24,787 nucleotides of DNA from JAJUFS01 sp964599565 (GTDB taxonomy: Bacteria > Pseudomonadota > Gammaproteobacteria > Natronospirales > JAJUFS01). This document shows, one piece after another, positions 15,994 through 22,539 of the stretch. Within the stretch, counting starts at the first letter, position 1, and every line of letters begins with the position of its first letter. Location: contig CAZRFE010000036.1 of assembly GCA_964599565.1 (NCBI GenBank), positions 1 to 24,787 of the forward strand, written 5' to 3'. Below the pieces are notes generated by a model. It saw only the letters and a program-made list of their open reading frames with translations, did not search any database and had not been told where the DNA came from. Made by a program: the position numbers and the translations under genes.

Positions 15994-17325
15994 ATGACCA
16001 CGAATCCTCCCCGCGTCGGTTTCATCAGCCTCGGCTGCCCGAAGGCGCTGGTCGACTCCGAGCGCATCCTCACGCAGCTTCGCGTGGAAGGCTATGAAGT
16101 CGTCGGTGGCTACACCGAAGCGGACGTTGTCGTGGTCAACACCTGCGGGTTCATCGATGCCGCCATCCAGGAATCGCTGGATGCGATCGGCGAAGCGCTC
16201 GTCGAGAACGGCAAGGTCGTGGTCACCGGCTGTCTCGGCAAGCGCGAGGACGTGATCCGCGCAGCACACCCGGACGTGCTCGCCATCACCGGCCCGCAGG
16301 ATTACGAGGCCGTGATGCGCGCGGTGCACGCGCAGCTGCCGCCGCCGCCGCGCGATCCCTACCTTGATCTTCTTCCGGCCTCGGGCGTGAAGCTCACGCC
16401 GCGGCATTACGCGTATCTCAAGATTTCCGAAGGCTGCAATCACAAGTGCAGCTTCTGCATCATCCCCTCGCTGCGCGGCAAACTCGCAAGCCGCAACATT
16501 GCGGACGTGCTTCGGGAAGCGGAGAGGCTCGCGCGCGACGGCGTGAAGGAACTGCTCGTCGTCTCGCAGGACACCTCCGCCTACGGGCTCGATATCAAGT
16601 ATGCGAGCGGCGAATGGCACGACCACGAATACCGCACGAACATGACCGAACTTTGCGAAGGTCTCGCGGCGCTCGGCATCTGGGTGCGCCTGCATTACGT
16701 CTACCCCTATCCGCACGTCGATGAGGTCATTCCGCTGATGGCGGCGGGAAAGATTCTTCCCTACCTCGACATGCCGCTGCAGCATGCGAGCGAGCGCATT
16801 CTGAAGGCGATGCGCCGTCCGGCGAACAACGCGAAAGTGCTGGAACGCATTCGTGCGTGGCGAAAGACCTGTCCCGATCTCACCATCCGTTCCACGTTCA
16901 TCGTCGGCTTTCCCGGCGAGACGGAAGAAGACTTCAACGCGCTGCTCGATTTCATCGAGCACGCGGAACTCGACCGTGTCGGCTGTTTTGTCTATTCACC
17001 GGTGGAAGGCGCGGCCGCGAACGCGCTTCCCGGCTGGGTGCCGCAGGAGGTCGCGGAAGAACGCCAGCGCATCTTCATGGAACGCCAGGCGGAAATTTCG
17101 GCGCGCCGTCTCAAACGCTTCATCGGCCGCGAACTCGTCGTGCTCGTCGATGAAAAGGACGATGACTACGCGCGTGCGCGCTCCTTCGCGGACGCCCCCG
17201 AGATTGACGGCGTCGTGCACCTGAACGATGCCGAGGAATGCCGCATCGGACAGTTCGTGACGGTGCGCATCGAAGACGCCGACGAACACGATCTGTACGC
17301 ACGGCCGGTGACCGCACCGGAATAA
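15994..17325 (+). CDS. rimO: Ribosomal protein S12 (uS12) methylthiotransferase RimO
   Basis: This 443-residue radical-SAM enzyme adds a methylthio group to the conserved aspartate of ribosomal protein uS12. The N-terminal MTTase domain shows GFISLGCPKALVDSERIL with Cys15, NTCGFID with Cys51 and TGCLGKR with Cys80, the three ligands of the auxiliary cluster. The radical-SAM motif is SEGCNHKCSFC with Cys148, Cys152 and Cys155. A C-terminal TRAM domain (about 375-443) ends the protein. SLGCPKALVDSERI and the PSLRGKLASR segment distinguish RimO from MiaB. The ATG at 15994 matches the family start; the upstream in-frame ATG at 15937 lies at the -35 region. It stands alone, divergent from the SIMPL gene. 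Confidence 0.97.
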   Translation: MTTNPPRVGFISLGCPKALVDSERILTQLRVEGYEVVGGYTEADVVVVNTCGFIDAAIQESLDAIGEALVENGKVVVTGCLGKREDVIRAAHPDVLAITGPQDYEAVMRAVHAQLPPPPRDPYLDLLPASGVKLTPRHYAYLKISEGCNHKCSFCIIPSLRGKLASRNIADVLREAERLARDGVKELLVVSQDTSAYGLDIKYASGEWHDHEYRTNMTELCEGLAALGIWVRLHYVYPYPHVDEVIPLMAAGKILPYLDMPLQHASERILKAMRRPANNAKVLERIRAWRKTCPDLTIRSTFIVGFPGETEEDFNALLDFIEHAELDRVGCFVYSPVEGAAANALPGWVPQEVAEERQRIFMERQAEISARRLKRFIGRELVVLVDEKDDDYARARSFADAPEIDGVVHLNDAEECRIGQFVTVRIEDADEHDLYARPVTAPE

Positions 17326-17344
17326 ATTCCGCGCACCCCGGTTC

Positions 17345-17350
17345 TATACT
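17345..17350 (+). promoter_or_regulatory. Possible -10 element of the FecR-SPOR gene
   Basis: TATACT (5/6 to -10) lies 27 bases before the ATG, in the short gap after rimO. No clear -35 is visible 16-18 bases upstream. Confidence 0.4.
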
Positions 17351-17377
17351 TTTCAGATCGCAAACCGGGGAATCGCT

Positions 17378-18262
17378 ATGCGTTGCACCTTCGGCCTCGT
17401 GGCCGTCCTGCTTCATGCGTTTGCCTTTCCTGTTCTCGCCGCCGATGTCTCGGCCGTGCACGCCGTCCAGCCGCCTGCGTGGATCGAACGCGCCGGTGGC
17501 ATCGTCGCGCTGCGGCCGGGCGATCCGCTGCTCGCCGGCGATGTCATTCGCACCGGGCCGGGCGGCCGCGTGCAGGTGGACCTTGCCGAAGGCTCGCGCG
17601 TGAAGCTCGGCGAACAGGTGACGTTCCGCGCGCAACGCCTGCGCGAAAGCCGTGACACGGATGGTGACTTCTTCGATGCCGCGTTCGACGTGCTCAAGGG
17701 CGCGTTTCGGTTCACGACAGCGCTTGCCGGCAAGGAACGGCGGCGCAACGTGACATTCCGCGTCGGCTCGGTGACGGCCGGGATTCGCGGCACCGACATC
17801 TGGGGCAAGTCGACAGAAGGCCGCGGCGACATGGTGCTGCTGCTTGAAGGCCGTGTCGAACTTGCCATGCCCGGACACGACGCGATGATGCTGGATCAGC
17901 CGACGCACGGCGTGATGATGATGCCCGGTGGCGAGATGCGTGCGATGGACGCAATGCCCGCATCAATGCTCGAAGAATATGCGCGCGAAACGGAAATGGA
18001 CGAAACGCGCGCGATGATGATGGATGACGGCGAATGGCAGCTTATTGTCATGTCCCTTCGTGATCGCGGCACGGCGGAGCGCGTACGCGTGCAGCTCATC
18101 GACGCGGGATATCCCGCGGAAGTCATTGATGTGACGCTTGCAGACGGCGCATGGCATCGCGTTGTGCTTGCGCATCTCCCGCACGCAAGGGATGCGCGCA
18201 TGCTTGGTGCCGCGCTCGATGGACGATTCGGCATCGCCGGATACTGGATACAGCGCCAGTAA
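17378..18262 (+). CDS. Exported FecR-domain protein with Met-rich linker and C-terminal SPOR domain
   Basis: This is a 294-residue protein with a signal peptide (cleavage near VLA-AD, residue 21). Residues about 33-162 form a FecR domain: PGDPLLAGDVIRTGPGGRVQVDL, identified by its LxxGDxIRTG core, then GAFRFTT and VGSVTAGIRGTDIWG. Residues 164-215 are strikingly methionine-rich, with 14 Met in 52 residues. Residues about 219-292 (WQLIVMSLRDRGTAERVR onward to YWIQ) look like a SPOR domain, which in other proteins binds denuded septal peptidoglycan. It is not a classical FecR anti-sigma regulator, because there is no cytoplasmic N-terminal region and no sigma factor next to it. The role is probably periplasmic, at the cell wall. 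The function is unknown beyond these domains. Confidence 0.82.
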   Translation: MRCTFGLVAVLLHAFAFPVLAADVSAVHAVQPPAWIERAGGIVALRPGDPLLAGDVIRTGPGGRVQVDLAEGSRVKLGEQVTFRAQRLRESRDTDGDFFDAAFDVLKGAFRFTTALAGKERRRNVTFRVGSVTAGIRGTDIWGKSTEGRGDMVLLLEGRVELAMPGHDAMMLDQPTHGVMMMPGGEMRAMDAMPASMLEEYARETEMDETRAMMMDDGEWQLIVMSLRDRGTAERVRVQLIDAGYPAEVIDVTLADGAWHRVVLAHLPHARDARMLGAALDGRFGIAGYWIQRQ

Positions 18263-18269
18263 TCCGCGC

Positions 18270-18300
18270 TTGCGGTGATCGGTGGCGCGAGGGGTACAAT
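18270..18300 (+). promoter_or_regulatory. Possible promoter of the MBL-fold hydrolase gene
   Basis: TACAAT (18295-18300, 5/6 to -10) lies 30 bases before the ATG. TTGCGG (18270-18275) is 19 bases upstream of it, a slightly long spacing. Confidence 0.45.
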
Positions 18301-18330
18301 CGGGACGACTTTCGCACCGGTTCCCGATTC

Positions 18331-19269
18331 ATGCACGCAATCGAAAAATTTCCCGATGGCATCGTTGCGGTCGACACGGGTTACGTGAAGCCGCGCCTCG
18401 CCGCAAGCCACATCATCCTGCGCGACGGACGCGCGGCGTTCGTCGATACCGGCACCACGCGTTCGCTGCCGAAACTCATGGCGGCGCTTGAAGAGCACAA
18501 CATTCCACCCGAGTACGTGGATTACGTGTTCATCACGCACGTGCATCTTGACCATGCCGGCGGCGCGGGCGCGCTGATGCAGCAGTTGCCGAACGCAACG
18601 CTGGTTGCGCATCCGCGCGCGGCGCCGCATCTCGCGGTTCCGACAAGGCTTGTTGAAGCCACGAACGCGGTTTACGGAGAACGGAATTTCCGCAAGCTGT
18701 ACGGCGAAATCATTCCCGTGCCGGAGAGCCGCATCCGCGTCGTGCAGGATGGCGAGCGGCTGACGCTGGGCGACAGTCCGCTCGACTTCCTGCACACGCC
18801 GGGCCACGCACTGCATCACTACTGCATTCACGATCGCGAAGCGAACGCGCTTTTCACCGGCGATACCTTCGGCGTTTCCTATCGCGTGTTCGACACCGCG
18901 AAAGGCGCGTTCATCTTTCCAGCCACCACGCCGACGCATTTTGATCCCGAGCAGTCGCATGCCTCCATCGAGCGCCTCGTCGCGCTGAACGCGGAAGCGG
19001 CGTATCTCACGCATTACAGCCGCGTCGAGAATCTTGAAGCGCTGGCGGAAGACCTGCACGGCGATCTCGTTGCGTTCGTGGAAATCGCGCGCCGCTGCGC
19101 GGACCGGCCGAACCGCGTGGCGCAGATGAAACGCATGATGCATGCCTATCTGTGCGCGCGGCTCGACGAACACGGCTTCCCGGACGACGAGCGGCGCAAG
19201 GAATGGCTGAAGATGGACGTGGACCTGAACGCGAAAGGACTGGACGCCTGGCTGGATCGCCAGGCGTGA
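18331..19269 (+). CDS. MBL-fold metallo-hydrolase
   Basis: This is a 312-residue cytoplasmic-looking protein with the complete metallo-beta-lactamase metal set: HVHLDH (His70, His72, Asp74, His75), His159 in HTPGHALHH, Asp178 in FTGDTFG and His228 in LTHYSRV. This fold hydrolyses thioesters, lactones, phosphodiesters or nucleic acids, and the motifs do not say which. The about 80-residue C-terminal helical extension (LEALAEDLHG onward) follows the catalytic core. The ATG at 18331 is chosen because the domain begins there, and the longer in-frame open stretch upstream overlaps the end of the FecR-SPOR gene. The gene converges on a DUF6502 gene with six bases between stops. Substrate unknown. 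Confidence 0.88.
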   Translation: MHAIEKFPDGIVAVDTGYVKPRLAASHIILRDGRAAFVDTGTTRSLPKLMAALEEHNIPPEYVDYVFITHVHLDHAGGAGALMQQLPNATLVAHPRAAPHLAVPTRLVEATNAVYGERNFRKLYGEIIPVPESRIRVVQDGERLTLGDSPLDFLHTPGHALHHYCIHDREANALFTGDTFGVSYRVFDTAKGAFIFPATTPTHFDPEQSHASIERLVALNAEAAYLTHYSRVENLEALAEDLHGDLVAFVEIARRCADRPNRVAQMKRMMHAYLCARLDEHGFPDDERRKEWLKMDVDLNAKGLDAWLDRQA

Positions 19270-19275
19270 GCGCCG

Positions 19276-19959
19276 TCAGGACACCGAGGACAGCAGGGGT
19301 GGCGAAAGCTCACGCAATGCGGGAACCGTCCTGATGGAAAGCCCGGCATCCGCGGTGGCAAGCGTTGATGAAATCCGGAACGCGCTGGACGTCATGACGT
19401 CGATATCAAGCGGTTGCGTGATGTAGGCGTCCGCGATGATGCGTATCTCATCGTCAGCGCTCGCGCTGCATGCGCCGGCACGCAACAGTTCATCGAGCAC
19501 CGCGCGCGGGGGAATGTCGCCGCTGTAACGCTGCACGAGTTCGCTGAACGAGCGCTGGCCGCCGGGCGCGCGGAATGGCAGAACCGCCGGCAAGGCGCCG
19601 TCCCGGTAGCGGCTTTCGCTCGTCCATCCCTCGAACACGCGCGCCGCGCGATTCGCGGAACGCAGCTCGGCGTCGTCCGCGGGGCGCGGCGACTCGGCAA
19701 GCCGCAACACTTCCTTGCGCGAAAGCCCCGTGATGCAGGCCGCACGCGCCTTGTGCTGCCGCCGCCGCCGCACGATGCGGAACTCCGGCTCCTCCATGGC
19801 GACATCCACGAACAGCTTGCGCGCGATCTGGTTGTACTCCGGATACGACAGGCCGTAACGCAGAAGGATGCGGATTACCGGCCGCATCGCCGTTTCCGCG
19901 AACAGCAGCAGTGCGCGGCGCATTGCGCCCGCATCGTTGGAATTCGCCGGTGCTTCCAT
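19276..19959 (-). CDS. DUF6502 family protein
   Basis: This is a 227-residue cytoplasmic protein of unknown function. It resembles DUF6502 proteins by the N-terminal helical block MRPVIRILLRYGLSYPEYNQ (25-44) with ARKLFVDVA, then the basic segment RRRRQHKARAACITGLSRKEVLRL and an ARVFEGW segment. The early part reads like a winged-helix/HTH fold, and the basic stretch would suit nucleic-acid contact, but neither is established. It has a strong AAGGAG seven bases before the ATG (complement of 19966-19971). It is convergent with the MBL-fold gene and divergent from the HD-GYP gene. The family assignment is from memory of sequence style, so moderate. Confidence 0.72.
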   Translation of the reverse strand: MEAPANSNDAGAMRRALLLFAETAMRPVIRILLRYGLSYPEYNQIARKLFVDVAMEEPEFRIVRRRRQHKARAACITGLSRKEVLRLAESPRPADDAELRSANRAARVFEGWTSESRYRDGALPAVLPFRAPGGQRSFSELVQRYSGDIPPRAVLDELLRAGACSASADDEIRIIADAYITQPLDIDVMTSSAFRISSTLATADAGLSIRTVPALRELSPPLLSSVS

Positions 19960-20137
19960 GACGTGCTCCTTCCCTGGTCACCTGCAACATCGCAGGCGCC
20001 GGGCATTCTGAGCGTCGTCCGCGAAACGCAGCATCCGGTTATGGCGCGATTTGCTGCAGTGGTTTTGCCCATGTTGCTGCCGGAAGCCCTGATCGCCGCA
20101 CGGGTGTGGTCCTCAGAAAGCAACTTCCGTTTTCCCG

Positions 20138-20166
20138 ATGCGGTACGCGTGGCGCGAACGTAGAAT
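20138..20166 (+). promoter_or_regulatory. Possible promoter of the HD-GYP gene
   Basis: TAGAAT (20161-20166, 5/6 to -10) is 35 bases before the GTG start. ATGCGG (20138-20143), a weak -35, lies 17 bases upstream. The same TGCGG-type -35 occurs before rimO and the MBL gene. Confidence 0.4.
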
Positions 20167-20201
20167 CCGCGGACGTTCAGCATGACCATGGAAGGTTGGC
20201 G

Positions 20202-21443
20202 GTGAAGATAAAGCTTGATGTGGACCGGTTGTGCATCGGCATGTTCGTCGCCGAACTCGACCGCCCGTGGCTCGGCACGCCGTTTCTCTTCCAGGGATTT
20301 CGCATCGAATCGCCCGAAGAGCTGCAACTGCTGCGCCAGTGCTGCGGGCACGTGTTCGTCGACGATCTGCTGTCGAGCACCGACCGCTCGACGCAGGACG
20401 TGCTGCGCACCGCGATGGGCACGCTGCGTTCCGGCAAGGTGCGTGCCGTCAGCGTGGAGTTCGAGGAATGGAAAGGCGCCGACAAGCTGCGCCGCATGCT
20501 CGACCGTCTCAACAGCACGACGGCAAGATCGCGGGAACGCATCGAGAACGTGCTCGAGGACGTGCGCCTCGGCAGAAGCGTGCAGGCACACGAAACGCGC
20601 GCCGTCGTCACCGGTCTCATCAACGACGCAAGCCGCAATCCGCAGACCGCGCAGTGGATGACGGTGCTGCAGTCCGAGAACCGCGAAATCGCGCAGCACT
20701 CGCTCAACGTTTCCGTGCTCGCCACGACGTTCGCGCGCTTTCTGAACTGGCCCGATGCATTGCTCAACGTCGTGAGCGAAGGCGCGCTGCTGCACGATGC
20801 CGGCATGTCGCGCGTGCCGCGCTGGCTGCTGGAGAAAGCCGGTCCGCTGACGCCGCAGGAATTCCGTCTCGTGCGCATGCACGCCGACTACGCTGCACGC
20901 CTGCTCGCATCGGATGGCGGATATGACGCGCGCGTCATCGAGATCGTGCGTCACCACCACGAGCGCGTGGACGGCTCCGGCTATCCGGCGGGCCTTCGTG
21001 GCCATGAGATTCCCGCATATGTACAGATCGTCGGCATCGTCGACGTCTATGAGTCCGTTACCGCCGAGAAACCCTATGAGCGCGCGCTGAGCCCGTCCGT
21101 CGCGCTCACGCGGCTGCATCGCCGCGCGGCAACGCATTTCGATCGCCAGCTCGTGGAAGCATTCATTCGCTGCATCGGCATCTATCCGCTGTCGAGCCTG
21201 GTGCGGCTGCAGAACGGCGCGCTTGGCATCGTCATTTCCTCCCAGGAGGAAAACCGCCTGAAGCCCGTGCTGCTGCTGGTCTGCGGGCCGGGCGGCGAAC
21301 GCCTCGCGCGCCGCCGCATGCTGAATCTCGCCGTCATGGACGCGCACGGCCTCGCGGGCTGGGGAATTGACGGCATCGCAAACCCGGACGATGAACATAT
21401 CGACGTGCGCGCCGTGCTGCTCGAGGAGTTCATGCTGCGCTGA
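20202..21443 (+). CDS. HD-GYP domain protein with DUF3391-like N-terminus
   Basis: This is a 413-residue protein. The N-terminal region starting KLDVDRLCIGMFVAELDRPW resembles DUF3391, the usual partner of HD-GYP domains. The HD-GYP domain (about 150-330) carries His166/Asn169, His198-Asp199, His227, HHHERVDGSGYP (251-262) and Asp281 in VDVYESVT, so the metal ligands and the GYP signature are present. The domain usually hydrolyses the second messenger cyclic di-GMP to GMP. The lysine normally found in HDxGK is Met202, so activity needs testing. About 80 further residues follow. The GTG start is preceded by GGAAGG with a six-base spacer; an upstream in-frame ATG at 20106 lies before the likely promoter. 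No transmembrane segment is seen, so it is probably cytosolic. Confidence 0.9.
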   Translation: MKIKLDVDRLCIGMFVAELDRPWLGTPFLFQGFRIESPEELQLLRQCCGHVFVDDLLSSTDRSTQDVLRTAMGTLRSGKVRAVSVEFEEWKGADKLRRMLDRLNSTTARSRERIENVLEDVRLGRSVQAHETRAVVTGLINDASRNPQTAQWMTVLQSENREIAQHSLNVSVLATTFARFLNWPDALLNVVSEGALLHDAGMSRVPRWLLEKAGPLTPQEFRLVRMHADYAARLLASDGGYDARVIEIVRHHHERVDGSGYPAGLRGHEIPAYVQIVGIVDVYESVTAEKPYERALSPSVALTRLHRRAATHFDRQLVEAFIRCIGIYPLSSLVRLQNGALGIVISSQEENRLKPVLLLVCGPGGERLARRRMLNLAVMDAHGLAGWGIDGIANPDDEHIDVRAVLLEEFMLR

Positions 21444-21498
21444 TTCGCGCCCGCTGTGCGAAAATGTCTGCCGCTTGCCTACGCAACCGGAGACTTCC

Positions 21499-22491
21499 AT
21501 GAACAAGCCGTTCACCGCCTACCGCATTCACAATGACAACGGGCGCATCGACGCGCGCTTCGAGCAGCTCACGCTCGATCAGCTTTCCGAAGGCAACGTC
21601 GTCATCAAGGCGCAGTATTCGGATGTGAACTACAAGGACGCGCTCGCCGCGACCGGTGCAGGCAAGATCCTGCGCAGCTTCCCGCTGATCGGCGGCATTG
21701 ATGTCGCCGGTACGGTTGCCGCATCCACCGACCGCCGCTTCGCAAAGGGTGACAAGGTCGTCGTCACCGGTTGCGGACTCGGCGAGGATCGCGATGGCGG
21801 TTACAGTGAATACGTGCGCGTGCCCGGGGAATCCGTCATTCCCATGCCCGAAGGCTTCAACGCGAAGAAGGCGATGATGATCGGCACCGCGGGCTTCACC
21901 GCCGCGCTCGCCATTCACCGCATGGAACACAACGGTCTCAAGCCCGACGGCGGTCCGGTCGTCGTCACCGGCGCGACCGGCGGCGTTGGCTCGCTCGCCG
22001 TGAACATGCTCGCCGGCCGCGGTTATGACGTCGTCGCCGTCACCGGCAAGACCGAATCGCAGGATTACCTGAAGAAGCTCGGTGCGAGCAGCATCCTGCT
22101 GCGCAGCGAGATCGACTACGGCAGGCGTCCGCTCGAGAAGGCGCGCTGGCAGGGCGCGGTCGACAACGTCGGCGGCGAAATGCTTACCTGGCTCACGCGC
22201 ACCATGGACTGGTGGGGTTCCATTGCGAGCATCGGGCTTGCCGGCAGCCACGAGCTCAACACCACGGTCATGCCCTTCATCCTGCGCGGTGCGAACATCC
22301 TCGGCATCAACTCCATGGCCACGCCGCGCAAGCTTCGCCTGAAGATCTGGCAGCGGCTCGCCACCGACCTCAAACCCTCGAAGCTCAACATGATCGTCGG
22401 CAAGGAACTGCCGTTCGAGCAGCTGCCGAGTGCGTTCCAGCCGCTGCTGGACGGAAAGCAGACAGGGCGCACGCTGATCCGCATCGCCTGA
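21499..22491 (+). CDS. acuI: YhdH/AcuI-type acryloyl-CoA reductase (NADPH), MDR family
   Basis: This 330-residue medium-chain reductase without zinc sites matches E. coli YhdH and AcuI in length and sequence style. These reduce acryloyl-CoA to propanoyl-CoA and so detoxify this reactive intermediate. Visible blocks are SDVNYKDALAATGAGKI (41-57), FPLIGGIDVAGTV (61-73), the nucleotide-binding loop VVTGATGGVGSLAV (155-168) and GINSMATPRKLR near the end. The ATG at 21499 has GGAGA five bases upstream; the longer in-frame open stretch overlaps the HD-GYP gene. It is transcribed alone and closed by a strong hairpin. YhdH-like proteins of other bacteria are sometimes labelled quinone oxidoreductase, but the acryloyl-CoA reductase assignment is more specific. 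Confidence 0.92.
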   Translation: MNKPFTAYRIHNDNGRIDARFEQLTLDQLSEGNVVIKAQYSDVNYKDALAATGAGKILRSFPLIGGIDVAGTVAASTDRRFAKGDKVVVTGCGLGEDRDGGYSEYVRVPGESVIPMPEGFNAKKAMMIGTAGFTAALAIHRMEHNGLKPDGGPVVVTGATGGVGSLAVNMLAGRGYDVVAVTGKTESQDYLKKLGASSILLRSEIDYGRRPLEKARWQGAVDNVGGEMLTWLTRTMDWWGSIASIGLAGSHELNTTVMPFILRGANILGINSMATPRKLRLKIWQRLATDLKPSKLNMIVGKELPFEQLPSAFQPLLDGKQTGRTLIRIA

Positions 22492-22497
22492 ATGAAA

Positions 22498-22528
22498 AGC
22501 GGGGCCTTTCGGCCCCGTTCTCCTTTTA
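22498..22528. terminator. Intrinsic terminator, probably bidirectional
   Basis: CGGGGCC (22500-22506) pairs with GGCCCCG (22511-22517) around a TTTC loop and is followed by TTCTCCTTTT. On the minus strand the same hairpin is followed by CTTTTCATT. It lies between the convergent reductase gene and the secreted propeller-like gene and can serve both. Confidence 0.88.
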
Positions 22529-22539
22529 CCGTTGTGTTT

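Noticed and set aside
15826..16962. 378-codon minus-strand open frame opposite rimO
   Set aside because: It is antisense to the radical-SAM gene and runs into the upstream part of the SIMPL gene in a different frame.
17305..17320. CCGGTG-ACCG-CACCGG hairpin at the end of rimO as a terminator
   Set aside because: The stem is only six pairs, lies within the last rimO codons and is followed by AATAAATTCC rather than a T-run.
17896..19173. 425-codon minus-strand open frame opposite the MBL-fold gene
   Set aside because: The plus strand encodes the complete HxHxDH metal site; the minus-strand frame has no family resemblance.
19875..21515. 546-codon open frame on the minus strand across the HD-GYP gene
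   Set aside because: It is antisense to conserved HD-GYP motifs, and its 3' part also overlaps the real DUF6502 gene in another frame.
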